DNA from: Alphaproteobacteria bacterium
GTDB taxonomy: Bacteria > Pseudomonadota > Alphaproteobacteria > Rhodobacterales > Rhodobacteraceae
DNA: 8,957 nucleotides
Direction: 5' to 3'
NCBI GenBank assembly: GCA_013151535.1
Contig: JAADIC010000118.1
Span: forward strand, 1 to 8,957
Part shown: in pieces, positions 1 through 5,710 of the stretch
Layout of the letters: each line of letters starts with the position of its first letter
Numbering within the stretch: position 1 is the stretch's first letter
Notes under the pieces: model-generated
The model's database searches: none
Told to the model about the DNA's origin: nothing
What the model saw: the letters and a program-made list of their open reading frames with translations, nothing else
Position numbers and translations under genes: made by a program

Positions 1-1
1 G

Positions 2-151
2 GGGTTTTACTTTGGAGTTGGTGTTTTTATTCTTGCTGAGCACAAGTGGCTCATAACGCTGTCCAGCGGGCGTGAAAAAGCCGGGCTTTGCGGGGCCAAA
101 GATTACTTCCTTTGGTATAAATACCATTTATTTTCAAACGCGTTGTGGTAG
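2..151 (+). CDS. Possible 3' end of a membrane-protein gene entering from the left edge
   Basis: An open plus-strand frame runs in from the window edge for 49 codons and stops at TAG 149-151. Its first 20 or so residues are hydrophobic and aromatic (GFYFGVGVFILAEHKWLITL), like a membrane segment, and the rest is polar and aromatic. A transmembrane acyltransferase or similar surface-sugar enzyme would suit the locus, but no family signature is visible. Another open frame from the edge (stop TAA 54-56) is also rich in Leu and Phe, so the choice of frame is uncertain. If real, the gene converges on the minus-strand glycosyltransferase. It could equally be non-coding or a decayed fragment. Confidence 0.22.
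   Translation, partial: GFYFGVGVFILAEHKWLITLSSGREKAGLCGAKDYFLWYKYHLFSNALW
75..89 (-). terminator. Weak intrinsic-terminator-like hairpin downstream of the minus-strand glycosyltransferase
   Basis: Read on the minus strand, a short stem AAAGC/GCTTT closes a CCG loop and runs into a T-rich tail (GCTTTTT). It lies about 160 bases beyond the stop of the minus-strand glycosyltransferase and could end that transcript. The stem is only 5-6 bp, so the call is weak. Confidence 0.25.
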
Positions 152-179
152 TGCACGACGTCCCGGGGCACTACCGTAA
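143..179. repeat. Inverted repeat, 8-bp perfect core extendable to 12 bp with wobble pairs
   Basis: The arms GGTAGTGC (147-154) and GCACTACC (168-175) are perfect reverse complements around a 13-base loop. With two G-T pairs the stem extends to 143-179. It sits between the possible gene end at 151 and the minus-strand gene end at 249. There is no T-run on either side, so it is not a classical intrinsic terminator. It may be an RNA 3'-end stabiliser or part of a dispersed repeat. Confidence 0.4.
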
Positions 180-248
180 GAAGCGCGTATTTATCGACAT
201 GACCGCCAAGCGGCGGCGAGGGGGGCATCCACCGCATCAGTTCAATTG

Positions 249-1382
249 TCATTCGCGCTGCGTAATCTCAGAGCAAATATCCCAAAAACTGAGGCCGAAC
301 CGTTCCCAATTCAACTCATTCCGGGCATAAGTGTAGGCATTATCCGCACAGGATTTCAATAATTCCTGTGTGTCGAGAAAACGTAAAATTGCTTGTGCGA
401 TGGCTTCTGGCGATACATTGTCGGTTAGCAATCCCGTCGCCTCATGCCTCACCTGTTCCGGCAGTCCACCGACAGGTGTCGCTATTACTGGCCTTCGGCG
501 CAAATAGGCGGTGGGAATGATGCCTGATTGGCTGGCTTCAGTATAGGGAAGGACGACGACGTCGGACCAGTCGATATGAGACACGAATTCTTTTTCCGAC
601 ATCCACCCTTCCACAATTTCCACATGGGGCATATCTTTGACCTGGGCGAGGAGTGTTTGATCGTTGAGTGATCCCGCAATACGGACACTCAGACGCGCCG
701 CGTTGATCCTTGATATAGCTGACAGGAACAGCTCTACCCCCTTGTATTTTTGCAAACGCCCCGTCAGCAGCAAGCGCAGGGGCTTGCGCCGCGGATATTG
801 CGGCATCTGTGGTGGCGCCAGTTTCAAATCTGGAAAAATCAGTGCAGGATGGGGTATCGTCTGATGCTTCTTGTTTTCAAGCAGCTTTTGGGTTTGCAGG
901 CGCCGGGCCACGAAGTCCGTCAGGGTGATGATTGCGGTGCTGTGTTTAATCGTACCTCTTTGGAGCCAGTTGATAAGCTGAAAGTGGTCGCCTGGATGGT
1001 TAGTGGCATCATGCACGATAGAGATCACCGGAATGCCTATACGGCGCAAATGCCGAACCAGGAAAGTGTCCCAATAGCCGGGCATGACGCACAGGGCCAC
1101 ATTCGGGCGCTCGCGCTCAAGTTCCCTGAGCAAGGGGCGAAGAATCTTGCGGATCAGAACCGTGCGCGTGGCGAACTGGGTGGCGGTGACATATGCCTTG
1201 AGCGGAACACGCACAGCCTCTTTGCACATGGGTGAATCAAGTAGCTCGGCGTTCTCAGCAAGCGAAAGAATTACGTCATTGCCGCAATGCCGCTGCAGCA
1301 TCCGGGCCAGCTCAAACGCTATTCGGGGACCGGCACCAAAACGCCCCCATTGCCAGACAAAGATTTTGGGCTCCCCCGTCAC
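249..1382 (-). CDS. GT-B glycosyltransferase, GT4-like (Glycos_transf_1)
   Basis: Predicted cytoplasmic glycosyltransferase of 377 residues that probably adds a sugar, from a GDP- or UDP-sugar, to the growing surface polysaccharide. The N-terminal Rossmann half opens with KIFVWQWGRFGAGPRIAFELA, with the glycine-containing acceptor-side loop near residues 13-19. The C-terminal donor domain shows LLLTGRLQKYKGVELFL (about 204-220), VVVLPYTEASQSGIIP (275-290) and RPVIATPVGGLPE (297-309), typical of GT4. The first Glu of the EX7E motif is present (E282), but Pro290 replaces the second, as in some GT4 subgroups. A GTG start at 1382 is preferred because GAGGAA lies 8 bases upstream. The open frame continues to 1694, but that stretch is low-complexity, Arg/Ser-rich and antisense to the divergent neighbour. 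The gene is transcribed away from the rest of the cluster. The sugar specificity is unknown. Confidence 0.85.
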   Translation of the reverse strand: MTGEPKIFVWQWGRFGAGPRIAFELARMLQRHCGNDVILSLAENAELLDSPMCKEAVRVPLKAYVTATQFATRTVLIRKILRPLLRELERERPNVALCVMPGYWDTFLVRHLRRIGIPVISIVHDATNHPGDHFQLINWLQRGTIKHSTAIITLTDFVARRLQTQKLLENKKHQTIPHPALIFPDLKLAPPQMPQYPRRKPLRLLLTGRLQKYKGVELFLSAISRINAARLSVRIAGSLNDQTLLAQVKDMPHVEIVEGWMSEKEFVSHIDWSDVVVLPYTEASQSGIIPTAYLRRRPVIATPVGGLPEQVRHEATGLLTDNVSPEAIAQAILRFLDTQELLKSCADNAYTYARNELNWERFGLSFWDICSEITQRE

Positions 1383-1473
1383 AATTATTTCCTCAACAAT
1401 ACCTTGATCAACAACAGCAAGTTGCGCTAAAGGAGATCGTTCTGCAATCAATAATAAACTATTTGGGTTCCAA
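1383..1473. promoter_or_regulatory. 91-bp divergent intergenic region expected to hold both glycosyltransferase promoters
   Basis: The two glycosyltransferase genes diverge from this AT-rich spacer, so promoters for both are expected here. I could not identify convincing -35/-10 pairs on either strand. The spacer contains the 8-bp palindrome TTGATCAA (1404-1411). It also contains a strong plus-strand Shine-Dalgarno-like AAAGGAG (1429-1435) with no ATG, GTG or TTG at a usable distance. Confidence 0.45.
1389..1394 (-). promoter_or_regulatory. Ribosome binding site that fixes the GTG start of the minus-strand glycosyltransferase
   Basis: On the minus strand GAGGAA lies 8 bases (counted from GAGG) before GTG 1382-1380. 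No in-frame ATG exists until 1694, well inside the divergent gene, so this site decides the start. Confidence 0.7.
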
Positions 1474-2703
1474 ATGGATGTCCGGGATACTGCCTTTGCG
1501 CTCTGGCGGCGCCTGCCGGTTGGGCTGCGAGGAAGGGTGGCGCGTGCCTTTGTCGAGCGGCTTGCACCGCGGCTTGGCCAAATTTCGTCGCAGGACGTCG
1601 CCGGTAAACATGTGCCAAAGATCGTCGTCGGTTTTCTATCCAGCCCTTCAGGACTCGGGCAGGCTGCCCGCCTGACGGCGCGTGCCCTGATCAAGGAAGG
1701 GTTTTCTGTTTATGGCATTGATATTAGTCGTTTCTTTTATGAGGTCGCGGATACAATCCAGTATGATCTGCCCAATGGTAAAACCGTAACAGGCCCGGCA
1801 CATGTCATCATATGCGTCAACGCACCCTACCTGCCATATGCGTTGTTTTTGCTGGGACGCTCTTTTCTGAAAGAGAAATATGTCACTGGATATTGGGTCT
1901 GGGAATTGCAGCAACTCCCGGCTTCGTGGAATAAGGGCTTTTACAGCGTTCATGATATTGTAACGCCGAGTTCCTTTGTCGCCCGTGCAGTTAGCGATCT
2001 TGATGCCTCCCGTCCGGTCCGGGTTGCCCCTTATCCGGTGGTGCTCGACCTGCCCCCGCTTTCTCCTTTTGTGACCGGAAAAAAACGGAACGATCAACCT
2101 TTCACAATTGTCAATGTTATGAACGTCGCCTCGGGTTATGAGCGAAAAAATCCGTTGGCGCTGATTGGCGCCTTCAAACTCGCTTTTCAGGACAGGGCAG
2201 ATGTCCGGCTGCGTTTGCTCGTCAGCAATTACAAACATTATCCGCCCGCGCGCGCTGCCATATTGCAGGCTGTAGACGACGCCGATAACATTGAAATCAC
2301 TTGGCAACCGCTTGTGCGTCGGGAACTGTGGCGCTGGTGGGGTACGCCGGATGTCTATGCATCCCTGCATCGCTCGGAAGGCTTCGGCTTGCCCTTGGCG
2401 GAAGCTATGTGTGCGGGCTATCCGGTAGTTGCAACCGGCTGGTCGGGAAATATGGAGTTTATGACCAGTGACAATTCTTTTCCGGTGGATTTCTCTTTGG
2501 TCGATGTATATGATCCGCAAGCGAAATATTCCGCTGATCTGGGACAGTGGGCCGAGGCGGATATCGAGCATTCCGCAGAGATATTTTGTCGCTTGGAAAA
2601 AGAGCCTGAACTCGTCACAAGCATAGCCGGGGAAGGGCGGAAGATAGCCAAATCCGCCCTTTCCACCAGCTATTTTTCTGAGCAGCTATTTGATTCTGAA
2701 TAG
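1474..2703 (+). CDS. GT-B glycosyltransferase, GT4 family
   Basis: Predicted cytoplasmic retaining glycosyltransferase of 409 residues in the polysaccharide assembly pathway. The first 45 residues are rich in Arg, Leu and Ala (WRRLPVGLRGRVARAFVERL) and may form a basic amphipathic membrane-binding helix. The Rossmann half begins KIVVGFLSSPSGLGQAARLTAR (49-70) with a glycine loop, then YWVWELQQLP (140-149). The donor domain has TIVNVMNVASGYERKNP (211-227) and a canonical EX7E motif, E302-GFGLPLA-E310, followed by GYPVVATGWSGNMEF. The ATG at 1474 is the first ATG of the frame. It has no good ribosome binding site nearby, so the start is moderately sure. It is divergent from the other glycosyltransferase, and a terminator-like hairpin follows its stop. 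A 7-A run lies at 2079-2085. The donor is possibly GDP-mannose or GDP-rhamnose, inferred from context only. Confidence 0.9.
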   Translation: MDVRDTAFALWRRLPVGLRGRVARAFVERLAPRLGQISSQDVAGKHVPKIVVGFLSSPSGLGQAARLTARALIKEGFSVYGIDISRFFYEVADTIQYDLPNGKTVTGPAHVIICVNAPYLPYALFLLGRSFLKEKYVTGYWVWELQQLPASWNKGFYSVHDIVTPSSFVARAVSDLDASRPVRVAPYPVVLDLPPLSPFVTGKKRNDQPFTIVNVMNVASGYERKNPLALIGAFKLAFQDRADVRLRLLVSNYKHYPPARAAILQAVDDADNIEITWQPLVRRELWRWWGTPDVYASLHRSEGFGLPLAEAMCAGYPVVATGWSGNMEFMTSDNSFPVDFSLVDVYDPQAKYSADLGQWAEADIEHSAEIFCRLEKEPELVTSIAGEGRKIAKSALSTSYFSEQLFDSE

Positions 2704-2737
2704 AGTTTGTTCAATAACTGTTAACAACATAGCAGCG

Positions 2738-2764
2738 GCACCTTAGAGGTGCTTTATTACTTTT
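2738..2764 (+). terminator. Terminator-like hairpin between the plus-strand glycosyltransferase and manC
   Basis: A perfect 6-bp stem GCACCT/AGGTGC (2738-2743 and 2747-2752) closes a TAG loop and is followed by the T-rich tail TTTATTACTTTT. It lies 34 bases after the glycosyltransferase stop and would end that transcript. Its tail ends only 11 bases before the preferred manC ATG, so it may instead act as a partial terminator or a leader hairpin for manC. No convincing promoter for manC is visible in the remaining 5' gap; the best weak match is TTGTTC at 2707 with TAGCAG at 2730. Confidence 0.45.
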
Positions 2765-2775
2765 GGGGTTGGAAT

Positions 2776-4215
2776 ATGAATTCAGTGGTGAATGCGCAAA
2801 GATGTGGTGTGCAACCGGTCATTTTGTCAGGGGGAAGCGGCACACGGCTGTGGCCGGTATCCAGGCGTGCTTATCCCAAGCAGTTCATTCCCCTGATTGG
2901 TGAGGAAAGCCTGTTCCAGCAGACCCTCAGGCGGCTTGACCATCCTTTGTTCTGCAACCCTTCGGTGCTTGGCAACCATGAGCACCGTTTCATCATTGCT
3001 GAACAAATGCGTGGACTGGATATCACTCCGGAAGCCATCGTTCTTGAGCCGGCCGCCCGCAACACGGCCCCTGTGGCTCTGATTGCATCGTTGATGGCCG
3101 TACGCAAGGGTGATAATGCTCTTGTTCTCCTGCTCCCCTCTGATCATGTCATTGGCGATAATGAAGGATTTGTTGCTAGCGTCCTCAAGGGGATTGAGGC
3201 GGCAAAAAAAGGAAAGATAATTACGTTCGGCGTCCGGCCTGACAGTCCCGATACCGGCTATGGTTATATCGAAGCGCGCGATGGCGCTGGAGATGTGCTG
3301 GATGTGGCAAGGTTTGTAGAAAAACCGACAAGCAAGAAAGCTGAGAGCTACTTGCAGGCCGGCAATTATTTTTGGAATGCCGGCATGTTTCTGTTTTCCG
3401 CTGTGAGTATGATCAAGGCTTTTGAACGGCAGCAACCGGCGATGCTGGATATCTGCCGACAAGCTCTGGGAGAGGCTGATAATGATCTGGATTTTGTCCG
3501 GCTTGACGCAGCAGCCTATGTGCAGTGCGAGGACATTTCTCTGGATTATGCCATCATGGAAGAGGCCGACAATGTCGGTTGTGTTCCACTGACAACAAGT
3601 TGGAGCGACCTTGGTTCTTGGACTGCGGTTGCCGAACAGGCATCAGAAAATAAAAACGGCAACGCCGCTCATGGCGATGTAATGTTTTACAATAGTCACG
3701 GCTGTTATGGCCACAGCACGGACGGTGCCGACCTGACCTTCAACGGGCTGGATGACGTGATCGCAGTCGTGACAAAGGATGCTGTCCTTGTTTCATCAAA
3801 ATCCGGCGCACAGGATATCAAGAAGATCGTGCAGAAGAAGAGGGCAAAAAGCTGCAACACAGTTAACTATCACACTCGCGTCCACCGGCCATGGGGCTGG
3901 TATGAAGGACTGGAGCAGGGGGAGCGCTTTCAGGTCAAATGCTTGATGGTCAAGCCCGGCGCGCAGCTCTCGCTGCAAAGTCATCATCACAGGGCCGAAC
4001 ATTGGGTAGTGGTATCAGGGACCGCAAGGGTGACCGTTGGTGATGAAGTCGCCCTGCTGACGGAGAATGAATCAACTTTTATCCCGATCGGCGCAACACA
4101 CAGATTGGAAAACCCGGGTCAAATACCGGCCTTGCTCATTGAGGTGCAGTCCGGCAGCTATTTGGGCGAGGACGATATTGTGCGCTACGATGATCGTTAC
4201 GGGCGAAATATCTAG
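2776..4215 (+). CDS. manC: Mannose-1-phosphate guanylyltransferase / mannose-6-phosphate isomerase (bifunctional, type II)
   Basis: Cytoplasmic enzyme that makes GDP-D-mannose from mannose-1-phosphate and GTP. The fused isomerase domain interconverts fructose-6-P and mannose-6-P. At 479 residues it has the usual length of bifunctional ManC/AlgA proteins. The pyrophosphorylase signature LSGGSGTRLWPVSRRAYPKQF spans about 17-37, followed by LPSDH (120-124), GYGYIEA (161-167), FVEKP (180-184) and NAGMF (201-205). The C-terminal cupin domain has RPWGWYEGLE (371-380), the metal-site segment QSHHHRAEHW (401-410) and FIPIGATHRLENPG (435-448). The ATG at 2776, preceded by GGGGTTGGA, is preferred over an in-frame GTG at 2749, which lies inside the upstream hairpin and would add nine atypical residues. 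It supplies the substrate of gmd further along the same strand. No phosphomannomutase is in view. Confidence 0.95.
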   Translation: MNSVVNAQRCGVQPVILSGGSGTRLWPVSRRAYPKQFIPLIGEESLFQQTLRRLDHPLFCNPSVLGNHEHRFIIAEQMRGLDITPEAIVLEPAARNTAPVALIASLMAVRKGDNALVLLLPSDHVIGDNEGFVASVLKGIEAAKKGKIITFGVRPDSPDTGYGYIEARDGAGDVLDVARFVEKPTSKKAESYLQAGNYFWNAGMFLFSAVSMIKAFERQQPAMLDICRQALGEADNDLDFVRLDAAAYVQCEDISLDYAIMEEADNVGCVPLTTSWSDLGSWTAVAEQASENKNGNAAHGDVMFYNSHGCYGHSTDGADLTFNGLDDVIAVVTKDAVLVSSKSGAQDIKKIVQKKRAKSCNTVNYHTRVHRPWGWYEGLEQGERFQVKCLMVKPGAQLSLQSHHHRAEHWVVVSGTARVTVGDEVALLTENESTFIPIGATHRLENPGQIPALLIEVQSGSYLGEDDIVRYDDRYGRNI

Positions 4216-4360
4216 CCGTCATATCGAATTTTGAGAGTTGGTCCGCAAAGGCAAATCAGTCCAAGAACCATGATAATCCATTGAGTGATATGGGAATTGT
4301 CCCGTTCAATGTTGAAAATGGCGCGGCGGGCGTTGGTCTGTGAGGGGTCTGCGTAAATAG

Positions 4361-4375
4361 TTCACCACTGGTGAA
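4361..4375. promoter_or_regulatory. 15-bp palindrome, candidate operator upstream of the C-methyltransferase
   Basis: TTCACCA-C-TGGTGAA is a perfect 7-bp inverted repeat around one central base, ending 27 bases before the methyltransferase ATG. It lies at the end of the 187-bp manC-methyltransferase gap (4216-4402), the longest gap on this strand. A weak promoter-like pair precedes it: TTGGTC at 4333-4338 and TAAATA at 4354-4359, with a 15-base spacer. A regulator bound here would sit near the transcription start. This is inference from symmetry and position. Confidence 0.4.
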
Positions 4376-4386
4376 TGTTGTATTTT

Positions 4387-4391
4387 GGAGG
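4387..4391 (+). promoter_or_regulatory. Shine-Dalgarno GGAGG of the C-methyltransferase
   Basis: GGAGG sits 11 bases before ATG 4403 and extends as GGAGGTGGA. In-frame TTG 4385 and GTG 4391 overlap the site itself and so are unlikely starts. Confidence 0.6.
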
Positions 4392-4402
4392 TGGATATCG
4401 TT

Positions 4403-5650
4403 ATGAACAAGGTGGAAGCTCGCTACGAGCGGATCGAGCGTTGCAGGATCGGCGGGGGCAAAAATCTCATCCCGGTCCTAAATCTCGGCTATCAGGAATT
4501 AACGGGCGTTTTTCCGAAGACGCGGGATGAGCATGTCGCCACGGGCCCGCTTGAGCTTGTCTGGTGCCCGGATTCCGGACTTTTGCAGCTTGCCCATTCC
4601 TATGAAGCGAGCGAAATGTATGGTGATGAGTACGGATACAGATCCGGCCTCAACCAGTCGATGGTCGATCATCTGACGCGGAAAATCAGGCATCTGGAAC
4701 GCAAAGTCGATCTCAGGCCTGGCGATGCGGTTCTTGATATCGGCTCGAATGACTGCACCTCCCTCAAGGCCTATGAGACCCAGGGGTTAAAGCGCATCGG
4801 CATCGATCCGACGGGGGAGAAGTTTCGAAGCTATTATCCCGATGAGGTGCTGTTGGCCCCGGATTTTTTTTCTGCGGACGTTTATTTTTCGATGATGGAC
4901 AAACCGGCGCGGATCGTAACGTCCATCGCCATGTTCTATGATCTTGAAGAGCCAATTGAGTTTGCCCGCCAAATCGAAAGCGTTCTTTCGCCAGACGGTC
5001 TGTGGCATTTCGAACAAAGCTATATGCCGTCTATGCTGCGGCTTTCTATCTACGACACGATTTGTCACGAACACCTTGAATTTTATTCTCTTTCGGTGGT
5101 ACAGCGCATTCTTGACGCCGCCAAGTTGAAGCTGGTGGACGTGCAAATGAATGCCGTAAATGGCGGGAGTTTCGCAGTGACGGCGGCAAAGGTGGATAGC
5201 TCCGTGCGGTCGAATACACCCGTCATTCAATGGCTTGTGGAGCAGGAGGAGCGAATGGGGTTGCACACTCCGCAGCCCTACCGGGAATTCGAAGAGCGCG
5301 TTTTCCGGCATCGCGAGGATCTGCGGCGCCTGTTGCGGTCTCTGGTCGCTGATGGTAAGCGCATCCTGGGTTACGGCGCTTCGACCAAGGGTAACGTTCT
5401 GTTGCAATTTTGCGGCATTACGAATGAAGAAATTCTGGCCATCGCCGATGTCAACCCGGACAAATTCGGATCCTTCACACCCGGCACACGCATTCCGATC
5501 ATTTCCGAGCAGGAAGCACGGGCCATGAAACCCGATTACTTCCTCGTTTTGCCCTGGCATTTTAAAGAGGGAATTGTGCGACGGGAGCGGGACTATCTCG
5601 ACTCTGGGGGCAAGATGATTTTTCCGTTTCCAGAAATCGAGATCATTTGA
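4403..5650 (+). CDS. SAM-dependent sugar C-methyltransferase (TylC3/NovU/TcaB9-like)
   Basis: Predicted cytoplasmic enzyme of 415 residues. Characterised relatives add a methyl group to C3 or C5 of an NDP-4-keto-6-deoxysugar. The architecture matches the family: an N-terminal putative zinc-binding segment (about 14-60), a Rossmann SAM-binding domain with motif I LDIGSNDCTSL (111-121), a YDTICHEHLEFYSL segment (217-230) with the conserved HEH (222-224), NGGSFAVTAAK (253-263), and a C-terminal domain with GYGASTKGNVLLQF (323-336). Two of the four expected zinc cysteines are absent: C14-x2-Gly17 and C55-x2-Ser58. ATG 4403 follows GGAGG. The gene lies between manC and gmd, so its likely substrate is GDP-4-keto-6-deoxy-D-mannose or a relative, which is inference. 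A run of eight Ts (4864-4871) lies within the coding sequence. The fold assignment is firm; the exact methylation site is not. Confidence 0.88.
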   Translation: MNKVEARYERIERCRIGGGKNLIPVLNLGYQELTGVFPKTRDEHVATGPLELVWCPDSGLLQLAHSYEASEMYGDEYGYRSGLNQSMVDHLTRKIRHLERKVDLRPGDAVLDIGSNDCTSLKAYETQGLKRIGIDPTGEKFRSYYPDEVLLAPDFFSADVYFSMMDKPARIVTSIAMFYDLEEPIEFARQIESVLSPDGLWHFEQSYMPSMLRLSIYDTICHEHLEFYSLSVVQRILDAAKLKLVDVQMNAVNGGSFAVTAAKVDSSVRSNTPVIQWLVEQEERMGLHTPQPYREFEERVFRHREDLRRLLRSLVADGKRILGYGASTKGNVLLQFCGITNEEILAIADVNPDKFGSFTPGTRIPIISEQEARAMKPDYFLVLPWHFKEGIVRRERDYLDSGGKMIFPFPEIEII

Positions 5651-5693
5651 ATCGACCGGACAATTGGCAAGTCTGATATATTTATGAGCTACT

Positions 5694-5700
5694 AAAGGAA
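5694..5700 (+). promoter_or_regulatory. Ribosome binding site of gmd
   Basis: AAAGGAA sits immediately before two in-frame ATGs. ATG 5702 is only 2 bases past AAGGA, which is too close. ATG 5711 is 11 bases past it and gives the family-typical start MTKKRALITG, so 5711 is preferred. Confidence 0.5.
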
Positions 5701-5710
5701 CATGCACACC

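Noticed and set aside
145..330. 61-codon plus-strand frame starting GTG
   Set aside because: It overlaps the 3' end of the minus-strand glycosyltransferase and starts inside a hairpin arm. It has no ribosome binding site and its basic, His-rich sequence shows no recognised family.
750..1235. 161-codon plus-strand frame
   Set aside because: It is antisense to the minus-strand glycosyltransferase, in a composition typical of shadow frames.
1383..1694. N-terminal extension of the minus-strand glycosyltransferase to an ATG at 1694
   Set aside because: It is antisense to the start of the divergent glycosyltransferase, low-complexity and Arg/Ser-rich, while GTG 1382 has a good ribosome binding site and begins the recognisable fold.
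1648..2571. 307-codon minus-strand open frame
   Set aside because: It is antisense to the plus-strand glycosyltransferase, with no motif and shadow-like composition.
2749..2775. In-frame upstream GTG start for manC
   Set aside because: It lies in the second arm of the hairpin with its only purine-rich bases directly adjacent. ATG 2776 is better placed and closer to family length.
2827..3462. 211-codon minus-strand open frame inside manC
   Set aside because: It is antisense to a textbook ManC pyrophosphorylase domain and has no motif of its own.
4309..4356. 15-codon frame in the manC-methyltransferase gap
   Set aside because: It is short, has no ribosome binding site and no leader-peptide pattern such as repeated codons.
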